Below, piece by piece: positions 26,611-35,534 of a stretch of DNA of 64,000 nt (positions within the stretch are counted from its first letter, which is position 1; each line of letters opens with the position of its first letter). The position numbers were made by a program, and so were the translations under genes. The notes below the pieces were generated by a model that worked only from the letters and a program-made list of their open reading frames with translations, was not told the DNA's origin and did no database searches. The stretch lies in the NCBI GenBank assembly GCA_964422365.1, contig CAYRAV010000001.1:146656-210655 (forward strand), in the 5' to 3' direction. Origin of the DNA: CAYRAV01 sp964422365. GTDB taxonomy: Bacteria; Bacillota; Clostridia; Lachnospirales; Lachnospiraceae.

Positions 26611-27627
26611 TTATTTTTTATCTTTTCCGTATTCTCTTCTGCGATTATTTTTTTGATTTGTTTTTTCCTTCTTTGCCTGTTCAAACACATCATATGCTTT
26701 TACAATTTTCTGTACAAGAGGATGGCGTACCACATCCTGATTGGTAAGATAAGAAAATCCAATATCATCAATTTTCTTTAGTACATATAACGCTTGCTCT
26801 AATCCCGATTTTGCATCTTCCGGCAAATCTTTCTGTGTCAAATCGCCTGTAACAATTACCTTAGAGCCAAAGCCAATTCTTGTTAAAAACATTTTCATTT
26901 GTGCTGGTGTGGTATTCTGTGCCTCATCTAATATAATAAATGCATTATCTAATGTACGACCGCGCATATAAGCAAGAGGTGCGACTTCAATCAATCCTTT
27001 TTCTGTATTCCTCAGATAACTTTCTGGTCCCATAATCTGATATAGTGCATCATACAATGGTCTTAAATAAGGATCTACCTTACTTTGTAAATCTCCCGGC
27101 AAAAATCCAAGTTTCTCACCTGCCTCAATTGCAGGTCTTGTTAAAATAATCCTGCTGACTTCATCATTTTTAAAAGCATTAACTGCCATCGCCATAGCAA
27201 GGTATGTTTTTCCTGTTCCAGCCGGTCCCACACCAAATACAATCATCTTCTTTCGAATTTGATCCACATAATTTTTTTGTCCCAGTGTTTTAGGCTTAAT
27301 TGGTTTTCCCTGAATAGTATGGCAGATACAATCTTCGTCAATTTCCAAAATTGCATTTTCCTTCTCATCCATACAAAGAGATAATGCATAAGTAACATTC
27401 TGTTCTGTAATCTCATTCCCTCTTTTTGCCAGTTCTACTAATTGCATCAATACACTCTTTGTCTTTTTTACATGGATTGATTCTCCAACTGCTTTTACAA
27501 TTCCATTTCTACTTACTATTGTTACATTTAATGTTTTTTCAATTAGTTTCAAAAATGTATCAAATTGTCCAAAAACCATCTGCTCATATTCAGCAGGTAT
27601 CTCAATTGTCATTTCCCTCAAACTCAT
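26611..27627 (-). CDS. phoH: PhoH-like ATPase
   Basis: Cytoplasmic P-loop NTPase, 338 aa. An N-terminal KH-like segment is followed by Walker A G-P-A-G-T-G-K-T-Y-L-A near residue 135 and Walker B F-I-I-L-D-E-A-Q-N-T. A sensor motif V-T-G-D-L-T-Q-K-D-L-P and a basic tail follow. The gene starts inside the last codons of yqfD: ATG at 27627 (GGAGG 13 bases away) or 27612 (GAGG 3 bases away). PhoH proteins accompany ybeY in RNA metabolism. Confidence 0.93.
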   Translation of the reverse strand: MSLREMTIEIPAEYEQMVFGQFDTFLKLIEKTLNVTIVSRNGIVKAVGESIHVKKTKSVLMQLVELAKRGNEITEQNVTYALSLCMDEKENAILEIDEDCICHTIQGKPIKPKTLGQKNYVDQIRKKMIVFGVGPAGTGKTYLAMAMAVNAFKNDEVSRIILTRPAIEAGEKLGFLPGDLQSKVDPYLRPLYDALYQIMGPESYLRNTEKGLIEVAPLAYMRGRTLDNAFIILDEAQNTTPAQMKMFLTRIGFGSKVIVTGDLTQKDLPEDAKSGLEQALYVLKKIDDIGFSYLTNQDVVRHPLVQKIVKAYDVFEQAKKEKTNQKNNRRREYGKDKK

Positions 27628-28852
27628 CTGTCTTTGTCATCCTCCACTCTTCTTCTTTTACTGCCTGATATTCCGTTACAGGTTCTTCCACAATCAGGGA
27701 ACCCTTTGCTGTCATCTTTCCATTTGCTGTTTTTGTTTTAATATTGTTTTGCTTTATGATGACTTCCTGTTCATATAATTTATCAATATATACTTGAAAT
27801 CTTTTCTCTAAAATTGCCTTTGCCTCTTCCTCTGTATAAGTTTTCTGCTCCCATTCATACTCACGGTATTCTTTTTTACAAAAAGAAATTGGAAGATAAA
27901 AAGAACGATTCACTTTTATGCTTATATCATTAACGATTATATCATACTTCCTATCTGTTTTTAAAGTGCTAAATGGGCGATATATAAAAAATTTCTTTCC
28001 AAGCAGAGAAACTCCATACATATTATGTATTCTTCCTGTATATTTTTCTTTCTGTATTTCTAACTCTAACACATCTTCATATTGATATTCTGTCTGTAAT
28101 CTAATATCAGCATCTGCCACTACCGCCTCCTTATTTTTCACTTCACTATTATCATCTAAAATTTCTAATACTCCAGATACAAGAACATCCCCTTTTTCCA
28201 CTTCATCTCCTTTTTTTACCAATGGTGTTCCTGACCTTGTCATAATTGACACAATTTTTCCTTTATGACTTGCAACCAAATGACTTGGTACATCTATCAT
28301 TTCATAGGGAACAGGCATATTAGTTTCTACCATTTTTAGGTTTAGCGAGGTTCCCTCCATCTCCACAGAAACCCATCCAATATCCGGATAGGACAGCCTG
28401 ATTTTTTCCTCTATATTCTTACAGTCAATTTTACTCTTTAGAATCCCACAAAACACACCCTGTTCTTTTAGATATGTAAGCATTGCCTCTTCTGTATAAT
28501 AAGACTGTCCTTCTATGGAAATATTCCATATAAACAAAGACATAACATAAATCATTAAACATCCTGTTACAATACCTAAGAGTAATGCTTTTCTCTTTTT
28601 ATATTTCTGAAAATAAAAAGGAAAACCAATCCGACGTCTGATAACCGGACGTGTCTTAGTTTTCCTTGCAATAGAACGAATTTGCAAAAATCCTTTTAAT
28701 GATATGTAACATTCATATCCATCGTCTGTCTGATGCATCCCCCATAAAAATATATTCCTATTCCTACAGAGATTAAGAAAGCGTTCTGGTGCAAATCCTT
28801 GAAACCAAATCAATAAATATCCGTGATACCATTTTAAGAGCTTGATTAACAT
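27602..28852 (-). CDS. yqfD: sporulation protein YqfD
   Basis: 416 aa. The N-terminus has an ankyrin-unrelated cytoplasmic segment, then one strong membrane helix (about 92-112). The extracytoplasmic domain has the typical S-Y-P-D-I-G-W-V-S-V-E and K-K-G-D-E-V-E-K-G-D-V-L-V-S-G blocks. In Bacillus the gene is sigma-E controlled and needed for normal sporulation. The start follows AGGAG, 10 bp after yqfC. Confidence 0.92.
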   Translation of the reverse strand: MLIKLLKWYHGYLLIWFQGFAPERFLNLCRNRNIFLWGMHQTDDGYECYISLKGFLQIRSIARKTKTRPVIRRRIGFPFYFQKYKKRKALLLGIVTGCLMIYVMSLFIWNISIEGQSYYTEEAMLTYLKEQGVFCGILKSKIDCKNIEEKIRLSYPDIGWVSVEMEGTSLNLKMVETNMPVPYEMIDVPSHLVASHKGKIVSIMTRSGTPLVKKGDEVEKGDVLVSGVLEILDDNSEVKNKEAVVADADIRLQTEYQYEDVLELEIQKEKYTGRIHNMYGVSLLGKKFFIYRPFSTLKTDRKYDIIVNDISIKVNRSFYLPISFCKKEYREYEWEQKTYTEEEAKAILEKRFQVYIDKLYEQEVIIKQNNIKTKTANGKMTAKGSLIVEEPVTEYQAVKEEEWRMTKTDEFEGNDN

Positions 28853-28862
28853 CTTACTCCTC

Positions 28863-29231
28863 CTAACAATAGTGAATTGTTTTGATATTTCCTGTTACAT
28901 GCATCTCAATATCGGTGCAGTAATCTATATTCAATTTGCATCCCTCAACCTGAATTCTTCCAGATTTTGTCTGGATTCGTATAAGTTCATCTGTATACTC
29001 AATAATCCCTTTATAATTCTCTAATGAAAACTTTCTTTTTCCTGTAATTGTTAAAACAGGTGCTCCTAATAAAATATCATCAGGCATCTGCAATTTTCTA
29101 GATAGATTCTCTAAATAAGTTTCTCGTTCTATTTTGTCTTTTCTTTTCTTTTTTGAATCAAACTGGCTGTATATCCATTTTGCATTTTCCTTTTTAAAAC
29201 GTTCATGGTTAGATTTTAATTTTCTCCCCAT
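28863..29231 (-). CDS. yqfC: sporulation protein YqfC (YabP family)
   Basis: 122 aa, YabP/YqfC fold. The conserved part starts at L-Q-M-P-D-D-I-L-L-G-A-P-V-L-T-I-T-G and ends with I-D-Y-C-T-D-I-E-M-H-V-T-G. An N-terminal basic extension of about 35 residues is longer than in Bacillus. The ATG at 29231 follows GAGG; an upstream ATG at 29252 has no site. It is paired with yqfD. Confidence 0.9.
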   Translation of the reverse strand: MGRKLKSNHERFKKENAKWIYSQFDSKKKRKDKIERETYLENLSRKLQMPDDILLGAPVLTITGKRKFSLENYKGIIEYTDELIRIQTKSGRIQVEGCKLNIDYCTDIEMHVTGNIKTIHYC

Positions 29232-29310
29232 AAGACCGTACCTCTTTTCCATCTGCTTTTACAATTTATGCAGTGATAGGATGAGATATTACTCACTTTC
29301 AAAAAAATAA

Positions 29311-29341
29311 GCCCCTGACTGTAATGAAAACAGTCAAGGGC
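29311..29341. terminator. bidirectional-type terminator after rpsU
   Basis: GCCCTTGACTG pairs with CAGTCAGGGGC (one bulge or mismatch) across a short loop. On the minus strand TTATTTTTTT follows; on the plus strand CTTTTATTC follows. It lies 19 bp past the rpsU stop and should reduce read-through into yqfC. Confidence 0.8.
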
Positions 29342-29359
29342 TTTTATTCTGTACTTTAA

Positions 29360-29533
29360 TTAGTATTTACGTTTACGAGCAGCTTCAGATTTTTTCTTAC
29401 GTCTAACGCTTGGTTTTTCATAATGCTCTCTCTTACGAATCTCCTGTTGGATTCCAGCTTTTGCACAGTTTCTTTTGAATCTGCGTAAAGCACTATCTAA
29501 AGTCTCGTTCTCTTTTACGATTACATTTGACAT
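29360..29533 (-). CDS. rpsU: 30S ribosomal protein S21
   Basis: 57-aa bS21, starting S-N-V-I-V-K-E-N-E-T-L-D-S-A-L-R-R-F-K-R and ending in the basic K-K-S-E-A-A-R-K-R-K-Y. The ATG at 29533 matches the family start; upstream in-frame codons to 29605 are not part of the protein. It sits at the head of the yqfC-yqfD-phoH cluster, as in Bacillus. Confidence 0.96.
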   Translation of the reverse strand: MSNVIVKENETLDSALRRFKRNCAKAGIQQEIRKREHYEKPSVRRKKKSEAARKRKY

Positions 29534-29669
29534 AGCCTCACACCTAACCTCCCTCCAGTTGTGTATTGTGCCTATACAACTGTTTGGGTATTTTTTGAAT
29601 AGCACTATTATGATTATAGCATAAATTTCCTATACGTCAAGATTTTTTTGTGTCTTTCTTATATTTTTT

Positions 29670-31757
29670 CTATTGTGACACAATCTCAGGTGCTTTTTCA
29701 GGATATTTTTCCAACAAATTCTCCAATTCTTCTACAGCTTCCTGCACCATATGTTTTAATTCTTCATTTTTCTCCAGCCCTTCTTCTAATAACGGAATTA
29801 GCTTTGTAATCGATACATATAATTGCAATTTCATCTTTCCTATATTCCTTCTGACTTTAATTTCCTGTAATATTGCTATCAATGCATTTTCATATCGTTG
29901 CAGGTAATAGCAGCAAAAAGCAATTGATGCATATGATTTTGCAATTTCTATATGATTTTCCCCTAACAAACTCCTTTTTATTTGTAAAGACTTCTCTTCC
30001 ATCTCTAACGCTTTTTGAAAATGTTCCATTTGTTTTAGTGCAGCTGCATATTGCCCATAAAATTGTGCTCTGTATAGATCCTGTTCTTTTACCTCTTTTT
30101 CAATAATATTTCTTGCCTCTTCAAAATAAAATATGGCATTTTCTTTTTCTTTCATTTGTGCATAAATCATGCCAAACTGTTTGTAATAAAGAAAATTATG
30201 CGGATTCACTTCTCCAAATCTTTTTTGCTTATAAGCAAGTCCCAGCTTTGTATAATGAAGAGCTTCTTCTAAATTATTCATATTCTGATAACAGGAAGCA
30301 ATATTACAGAACGGATCTGGTATAGGCAGATAATTTAATAAACGCTTAAACTGTTCTAATGCCTTTTCATAATCTTTCTGCTCATAATAGATACAACCAA
30401 GCCGGTTAATTGCAGTACACATATTTTTTTCTGCATTGTATTGTGCTGTAGTCAATTCATTATAATAAATATCCATGATATTTCTGTCAAGTGCTTCTAA
30501 TTTTCTGTCTATCTGCTCTTTCAATACAGCTTGGGCATGTAATGCCTGATCGGCATAGTACCTGGCAATACGGTATTCCCCTTTTCTAAATTGTAATGCA
30601 TATGCCAGATCAAGTATAAACTCAATACTTTCTTCTTCCTTTGTACCCAGCATTTCTATCATATTTTCTGCAATCGGAAATAACTTATCTACCTTCCTGT
30701 TTTCCAGCTTTGTATCTGTTAAATCTTTTGCTACATTCCTGATAAAATAACTACAATTTTTCCAAGTTGGTTTTAATTCCCTAATGACAACTTCTGCAAT
30801 AACTGGATGAAGATAAATATATTCCATTCCTTCACCAAATTCAATCCAACTGTTTCTCATTAATTTCAATACTCCAGAATGAGAGCCACGCTTTGATCTG
30901 GTAATCAAGTCCTCTCTGGAAATTCCTGTATAGGGCAGGAGTGCCATCACCCTTAATACATCTTTTTCCTCTTCAGACAATTGCCCTACCTGAAATACAT
31001 TTTTTAACCTATCATAAAACTGCTCCATAGCATCAGAATCCTTATCGGGAATTCTGTTATCTAACTTTTCCCAAATTTTATCCAAACTAACGGAACCATC
31101 TGTTAATTGCTTTGCCAGCCATTCTATTGTTAAAGTATGTCCTTTTACCTTCTGGATAATCTCTGTTACTAACTGATCTTCCTTTTCTATATTCTTTTTC
31201 TCATAATAAGTATAAAATATTTTTTTCATATCTTCTACATCCGATAACGACTGTATTGTTAAATATGAATAACCCGAATTACTCCAGTCTCTTCTGGAAG
31301 TAATTAATATTTTATATTTCAGTTTTAGCAGCGCACTTAAATTAACATCTTCTTTTTGATTAAAATCGTCTATTATAATTAAAATGTTTTCATTTTCCAG
31401 TTCTTTTAAAACTTTAAATTTTCTTTCTAAATATTCCTCTTCTTCCTCACTTTCCTCTAATTCTGTATTAGAACGTACCAATGAAACAATTGGCAGCTCT
31501 TCATCATCAATAATCAATGTTTTCAAATCTGAAACACAATGTGCAAAAATTACTGTTTCATATTCTTCTGCATGGGAAACTACATACTGTTTTGCCAGTT
31601 CACTTTTTCCTATTCCACCAATCCCTTGGAGAATCAGTACATGTTCTCCTTTTTTGAATCTTTCATGTATCTCATCCAATTCTTCCCTACGTCCATAAAA
31701 ACATGTTGAAACCTCTGGTAATCTGTTTTTTAAGCAGGGCTGTATTCTATCTATCAT
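29670..31757 (-). CDS. STAND/NB-ARC ATPase with TPR domain
   Basis: A 695-aa signal-transduction ATPase. The NB-ARC core has the ring-opening F-Y-G-R-R-E-E-L (about 20-27) and Walker A G-I-G-G-I-G-K-S-E-L-A-K (about 45-56). Walker B is I-L-I-I-I-D-D-F and sensor 1 is I-L-I-T-S-R-R-D-W. A winged-helix-like region follows (about 260-350), then roughly six TPR units (about 380-640). No effector domain precedes the ATPase and no DNA-binding domain is visible. It lies alone, with a GGGGG ribosome site. STAND proteins act as ligand-triggered switches in regulation or anti-phage defence; nothing here decides which. Confidence 0.82.
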   Translation of the reverse strand: MIDRIQPCLKNRLPEVSTCFYGRREELDEIHERFKKGEHVLILQGIGGIGKSELAKQYVVSHAEEYETVIFAHCVSDLKTLIIDDEELPIVSLVRSNTELEESEEEEEYLERKFKVLKELENENILIIIDDFNQKEDVNLSALLKLKYKILITSRRDWSNSGYSYLTIQSLSDVEDMKKIFYTYYEKKNIEKEDQLVTEIIQKVKGHTLTIEWLAKQLTDGSVSLDKIWEKLDNRIPDKDSDAMEQFYDRLKNVFQVGQLSEEEKDVLRVMALLPYTGISREDLITRSKRGSHSGVLKLMRNSWIEFGEGMEYIYLHPVIAEVVIRELKPTWKNCSYFIRNVAKDLTDTKLENRKVDKLFPIAENMIEMLGTKEEESIEFILDLAYALQFRKGEYRIARYYADQALHAQAVLKEQIDRKLEALDRNIMDIYYNELTTAQYNAEKNMCTAINRLGCIYYEQKDYEKALEQFKRLLNYLPIPDPFCNIASCYQNMNNLEEALHYTKLGLAYKQKRFGEVNPHNFLYYKQFGMIYAQMKEKENAIFYFEEARNIIEKEVKEQDLYRAQFYGQYAAALKQMEHFQKALEMEEKSLQIKRSLLGENHIEIAKSYASIAFCCYYLQRYENALIAILQEIKVRRNIGKMKLQLYVSITKLIPLLEEGLEKNEELKHMVQEAVEELENLLEKYPEKAPEIVSQ

Positions 31758-31900
31758 ATTCTTCCCCCTCTTTTATCATCATTTTATAATAAGACTATTT
31801 TTATATATAATTATCATATATTTATAAACCATTTACTTTTTATTATAGTATTATACTTATTTTTTTTCAAGTTTCTATACATGAATTTATAATAAATCTG

Positions 31901-32004
31901 TAACAGTTCAGCCATGTCAATTCATCATCTGTGAGAATATACATTTTCACTAAAAATCAATCACATGCACTTTGCACAATCATTTCTGCATGGCTGAACT
32001 GTTA
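31901..32004. repeat. family 2 MITE-like element overlapping the end of scpB
   Basis: A 104-bp element with ends TAACAGTTCAGCCATG and CATGGCTGAACTGTTA (perfect inverted repeat). The right end runs into scpB: the last seven codons N-S-S-A-M-Q-K and the TGA stop lie inside the element. It fills the downstream part of the 31758-31979 gap. Confidence 0.8.
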
Positions 32005-32573
32005 TATAAATCTAATGTAAGTTGTACCTCTTCTTCTGCTTCCTGTTTAAAATCTTCTATCTTATCCTGATTAATAATTGGTAATTCCTCAATAGATTCC
32101 ACTCCAAAACAGCGCAGAAACTCTTCTGTTGTACCAAATAAAATTGGCTTTCCTGGTGCGTCTAACCTTCCCACCTCACAGACAAGTTCATATTCCACCA
32201 GTTTATTGACTGCATGATCACATTTTACACCTCTTATTGCCTCTATCTGCACCTTTGTGATAGGCTGTTTATAAGCAATAATAGATAACGTTTCTAATAA
32301 AACATCTGTTAATACATGTTTTTTAGGCACATGTGCAATTCGGACTACCGCTTCATAGGCAGAAGATTTTGTGCACATTTGAAAAGCATTTTCCAATTCT
32401 ATAATCTGTATTCCTCGTTCTTCTTTGTTATAGTCATCCATCATATTATGTACAATTCTTCTTGTAACATTTGTATCCTGTTCTATTGCCGCTGCCAGAT
32501 GCTCAATGTCGACCGCCTCACCCATCGCAAATAAAATTGCTTCTATTTCGCTTTGCAACCGCTTTATCTCCAT
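31980..32573 (-). CDS. scpB: segregation and condensation protein B
   Basis: Winged-helix kleisin-associated subunit of the SMC condensin complex. 197 aa. Conserved E-A-I-L-F-A-M-G-E-A near the start, then E-T-L-S-I-I-A-Y-K-Q-P-I-T-K and F-G-T-T-E-E-F-L-R-C-F-G. The start follows AAGGAG, 21 bp after scpA. The last seven residues and the stop are contributed by a family 2 repeat. Confidence 0.95.
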   Translation of the reverse strand: MEIKRLQSEIEAILFAMGEAVDIEHLAAAIEQDTNVTRRIVHNMMDDYNKEERGIQIIELENAFQMCTKSSAYEAVVRIAHVPKKHVLTDVLLETLSIIAYKQPITKVQIEAIRGVKCDHAVNKLVEYELVCEVGRLDAPGKPILFGTTEEFLRCFGVESIEELPIINQDKIEDFKQEAEEEVQLTLDLYNSSAMQK

Positions 32574-32594
32574 ATATACTGCTCCTTCTTCCTA

Positions 32595-33371
32595 TTATTC
32601 TTCCCCTACTTCTAATGGAACTTTAGTTTCTTTGTATGAAATCAGTATATCTGCAAAAACTTCTTTTTGTTCTACCACCAGCCGTCCCATTTTCATTAGT
32701 TCTAATATACCTAAAAATGCTACTATTTTATGAATTTTTCCTCTTTGATTTTCAATTAATTTACGGAAACTGAAACATCCATGTAATCTGGCATATTCAT
32801 CTATATCAATCATTTTATCTGATAATGTTATTTCTTCTTTTTCAATTTTCCCAAAAGTACTTCTCACTGGATCGATTTTATCCACCTGCTTTTTCATAAT
32901 AGAACGAAATACTGTATGAAGTTTTCCTAATGTCACCCCTTCTAATAACTGATTTAAATCTACTTTCTCTTTATAGTCTGTAATTGCTTTGGGAATAGTC
33001 GGTTTCTTATATAATTGATACGAAGCATCTAACTGTCTGTCCTTTAACTCTAAAGATGCATATTTATACATTTTATACTCTAATAAACGCTCCACCAATT
33101 CCTGTCTTGGATCTGCCTCTTCTCCTTCCTCCTCTTTTTCCTCTTTTGGCAGCAGCATTTTAGATTTTATATTCAACAAAGTGGCCGCCATAACCAGAAA
33201 TTCACTCATTACATCTAAATCCTTTTTATCCATCATTTCCACATATTTCATATATTGTTCTGTAATAAGTACAATTGGAATGTCATAAATATCTATTTTA
33301 TTTTTATCTATCAAATGTAACAGAAGATCTAAAGGACCTTCAAAAACTTCTAATTTTACAGGTATTCCCAC
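32595..33371 (-). CDS. scpA: segregation and condensation protein A
   Basis: Kleisin subunit bridging SMC heads. 258 aa. It has P-V-K-L-E-V-F-E-G-P-L-D-L-L-L-H-L-I at the N-terminus, an acidic low-complexity segment near 95-110 and a winged-helix end with V-A-F-L-G-I-L-E-L. The best start is a GTG at 33371 after GGAGGG; the frame continues to 33428 through sequence resembling a family 2 end. Confidence 0.94.
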   Translation of the reverse strand: MGIPVKLEVFEGPLDLLLHLIDKNKIDIYDIPIVLITEQYMKYVEMMDKKDLDVMSEFLVMAATLLNIKSKMLLPKEEKEEEGEEADPRQELVERLLEYKMYKYASLELKDRQLDASYQLYKKPTIPKAITDYKEKVDLNQLLEGVTLGKLHTVFRSIMKKQVDKIDPVRSTFGKIEKEEITLSDKMIDIDEYARLHGCFSFRKLIENQRGKIHKIVAFLGILELMKMGRLVVEQKEVFADILISYKETKVPLEVGEE

Positions 33372-33489
33372 AACATTCCCTCCCTTACTTCCAGATAATA
33401 TATGGTTGTTGCAATTCAGCCATATCATTTATACCTTATCTTTTCAATGCCACTCCACTGCTGTATTCCTTACCAGGCAAAGTCCGCCA

Positions 33490-33659
33490 GAGCGTATTTG
33501 AAAATTAAAAATTGCGCAAAAAATACCAAAAATATTTGCAATAACAGAATGGGAAGCATAAGAAATTCCCGATTATTGTAAAAAAACAGGTTAGCTTTTT
33601 ACATAATTTATGCAATTTTTTAACATATTGACGAATGGCAATGAATTTTCAAGCACACC
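33490..33659. repeat. family 1 element, type II interior
   Basis: A 170-bp element with ends GAGCGTATTTGAAAATT and ATTTTCAAGCACAC. Its interior is unrelated to type I but aligns along its whole length, in inverse orientation, with the element at 52657-52826 (also 170 bp). It shares blocks such as ACATAATTTATGCAATTTTTT and CATATTGACGAA. It fills the gap between the M50-like gene and scpA. Confidence 0.8.
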
Positions 33660-33687
33660 CAAACCCAAATGGTATACTGTCAAACTA

Positions 33688-34335
33688 TCAGGATATTCCT
33701 CCTAACAACGAAAGAACTGCCCGAAAAATCATTAATGTAAGGCTTGTATTCACTCCAATTGCCATTGTCATCAAAACAATCAGCTTCACAAGAGAATCCT
33801 GCTGAATCATACGCAAATAGGCTCTTGGGGAATTTCCTGCTATAATCAATCCCATATCAAAAATAGAAACAGGAAATAAATTAATCAAAAACATCCCTAA
33901 ACTTAATATCCCCATATAAATCCAAAATAAGTTTCCGAAACAATTCCATATTCCCCCTGTAAGATTCTTCAAACCTTCCGGGGTAATAATCTGATATTGA
34001 TATCGTAATATACACATACTGCAGACATATATCAAAAAAAGATTAAAAAATCCCAACAATCCTATCATGAAATTGGTTTTCCTATCACGTATTCTAAACA
34101 TATATGGTTTTGAAAAACCGCCATAAGTTGTAATCAATAATAACAATCCAATTGGATCAATATATTGATGAATCAAAAAAACACTGGACCACTTCCATTT
34201 TTTCTTTTCTTCTATGCTTTTTTCCTCTCGCCTCCGCCGAAAAAGAAATAAAAGACTTTTTGGCACTTCATGGAGTATCATAATAAGAATTGCGGCTAAC
34301 ATAGAAGCAGCAACTTCTAATAATTGCAATTTCAT
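33688..34335 (-). CDS. M50/site-2-protease-like membrane protein with altered active site
   Basis: 215-aa polytopic protein (about five helices) placed before scpA, where many Clostridia have an M50 site-2 protease. The first helix carries I-M-I-L-H-E-V-P-K-S, where HExxH would be expected, so the second zinc histidine is a lysine. The later N-L-F-P-V-S-I-F-D-M-G corresponds to the N-x-x-P-x-x-x-x-D-G motif and keeps its aspartate. I-D-P-I-G-L also matches the family. It may be an inactive homologue. The ATG at 34335 follows GGTG from a family 3 remnant. Confidence 0.65.
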   Translation of the reverse strand: MKLQLLEVAASMLAAILIMILHEVPKSLLFLFRRRREEKSIEEKKKWKWSSVFLIHQYIDPIGLLLLITTYGGFSKPYMFRIRDRKTNFMIGLLGFFNLFLIYVCSMCILRYQYQIITPEGLKNLTGGIWNCFGNLFWIYMGILSLGMFLINLFPVSIFDMGLIIAGNSPRAYLRMIQQDSLVKLIVLMTMAIGVNTSLTLMIFRAVLSLLGGIS

Positions 34336-34362
34336 AATCTGCACCAAGCCTTTCACTCTTTA
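34336..34362 (-). repeat. family 3 remnant before the M50-like gene
   Basis: Read with the gene, AAAGAGTGAAAG is followed directly by GCTTGGTGCAGATT and the ATG. This joins the start of the first family 3 hairpin to the end of the second, as if the middle were deleted. The GGTG remains as the only ribosome-site candidate. Confidence 0.45.
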
Positions 34363-34425
34363 ATTATTATCCTACTGTAGAAAGTTACTATTTCTCTATC
34401 CTGTTCATACTTTATTTTTTAATGC

Positions 34426-34589
34426 GAGCACATCTGCCACAAATTGCTTGTTACAAGATGTGCGTCACAATTTGTGGGGGATTTGCTCCAAATTCATGAG
34501 GTGCAGCAGGCTGCATTGAATGAATTCGGGCCAAATATCTACACAAAGCGGGGCATGCAGATTGTGGCAATGAATTTTCAAACACGCTC
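34426..34589. repeat. family 1 type I element
   Basis: The right end TTTTCAAACACGCTC is intact and followed by TA; the left end has decayed beyond GAGC. The interior is closely similar to the 4029 copy (AATTGCTTGTTACAAGATGTG and the GGGGCATGCAGATTG block). It lies past the phosphoesterase stop codon. Confidence 0.8.
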
Positions 34590-34614
34590 TAGAATGTTCC
34601 TGTTGAAACAAAAG

Positions 34615-35511
34615 TTATGAATTATTGTCTTTTTTTAACGTAATCAGAGATAACTCAGGTATATTGAAGATTCTTATTTTTATAGAATGTACCGCTAATC
34701 CTCTGGATAATATCATTGTGCTTTCCCCGTTCTGAAATTTTCCACAATCATACTTTGGAAATAATCGGTAACTTGGTGCTATCACACCACCAATCAATGG
34801 CAAAATCATAATTCCGCCATGAAAATGTCCTGACAGTACCAGATCAGCCCCCCATGCAGCATACGTTTCAAAATATTCAGGATTATGTGCCAATAATACC
34901 CGGTAACCCTGCTCACTTTCGTCTATTGGCAATATTTTGTCCAATTCTTCCTTTTTCAATTTTGGACGGTAGAATCCTTTTTTATAATATATCCTGTCAA
35001 TATCTGCTCCTGACAGATAGATCTTCTGATTTCCTTTTTTTAATGTAATTGTTTCATTAAGCAGGTATGTTACTCCCATTTTTTTTATTTTTGCAATATA
35101 TCCATTCCAAAAATCATTTTTGGTTTCTTTCATTTCCCCCAAACGTTTTTCATGATTTCCAGGAACATAATAGACTGGATACTTAAGTGCTAATTTTTCT
35201 AACAGATTTAGTGCTGCTTCAGTAGCAAACGGTTTCTTCTTTATAAGCAAATCACCAGCTACCATAACATAATCAGGATTTTCATTTTCTATTGCCTTCA
35301 ACAATCTGCTATTCTTCCGTCCAAAAGAATGATTGTGCAGATCCGTAATGAGAATCATTTTACTTTCATCAAAATTTTTTGGAATTCTTTTTGATGCCAC
35401 TGTATAATATTCCACACGAAAGCGATGATTTGTAACATACATCCAACCAATAAACAACACAATACATAACAAAAGAAACAAAGCTATTTTCAAATACAGC
35501 ATTTTCTTCAC
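34615..35511 (-). CDS. membrane-anchored metallophosphoesterase
   Basis: 298-aa calcineurin-like phosphoesterase with one N-terminal membrane helix (about 5-24). Metal-binding motifs run in order: I-T-D-L-H-N-H, V-A-G-D-L-L, P-G-N-H-E-K and S-G-H-F-H-G-G. This is the YkuE/YaeI-like pattern, in which a first His is part of D-L-H. The substrate is unknown; a lipid or nucleotide phosphate at the membrane is plausible. It follows the hybrid kinase gene by 23 bp and is probably in its operon. Confidence 0.87.
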   Translation of the reverse strand: MKKMLYLKIALFLLLCIVLFIGWMYVTNHRFRVEYYTVASKRIPKNFDESKMILITDLHNHSFGRKNSRLLKAIENENPDYVMVAGDLLIKKKPFATEAALNLLEKLALKYPVYYVPGNHEKRLGEMKETKNDFWNGYIAKIKKMGVTYLLNETITLKKGNQKIYLSGADIDRIYYKKGFYRPKLKKEELDKILPIDESEQGYRVLLAHNPEYFETYAAWGADLVLSGHFHGGIMILPLIGGVIAPSYRLFPKYDCGKFQNGESTMILSRGLAVHSIKIRIFNIPELSLITLKKDNNS

Positions 35512-35534
35512 CCTTTATTTTTCCTACTAATGTC

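Noticed and set aside
29670..31757. A complete anti-phage defence system around the STAND ATPase
   Set aside because: Neighbours are rpsU, scpB and repeats. No effector, toxin, nuclease or mobile-element boundary is seen, so only the single gene is reported.
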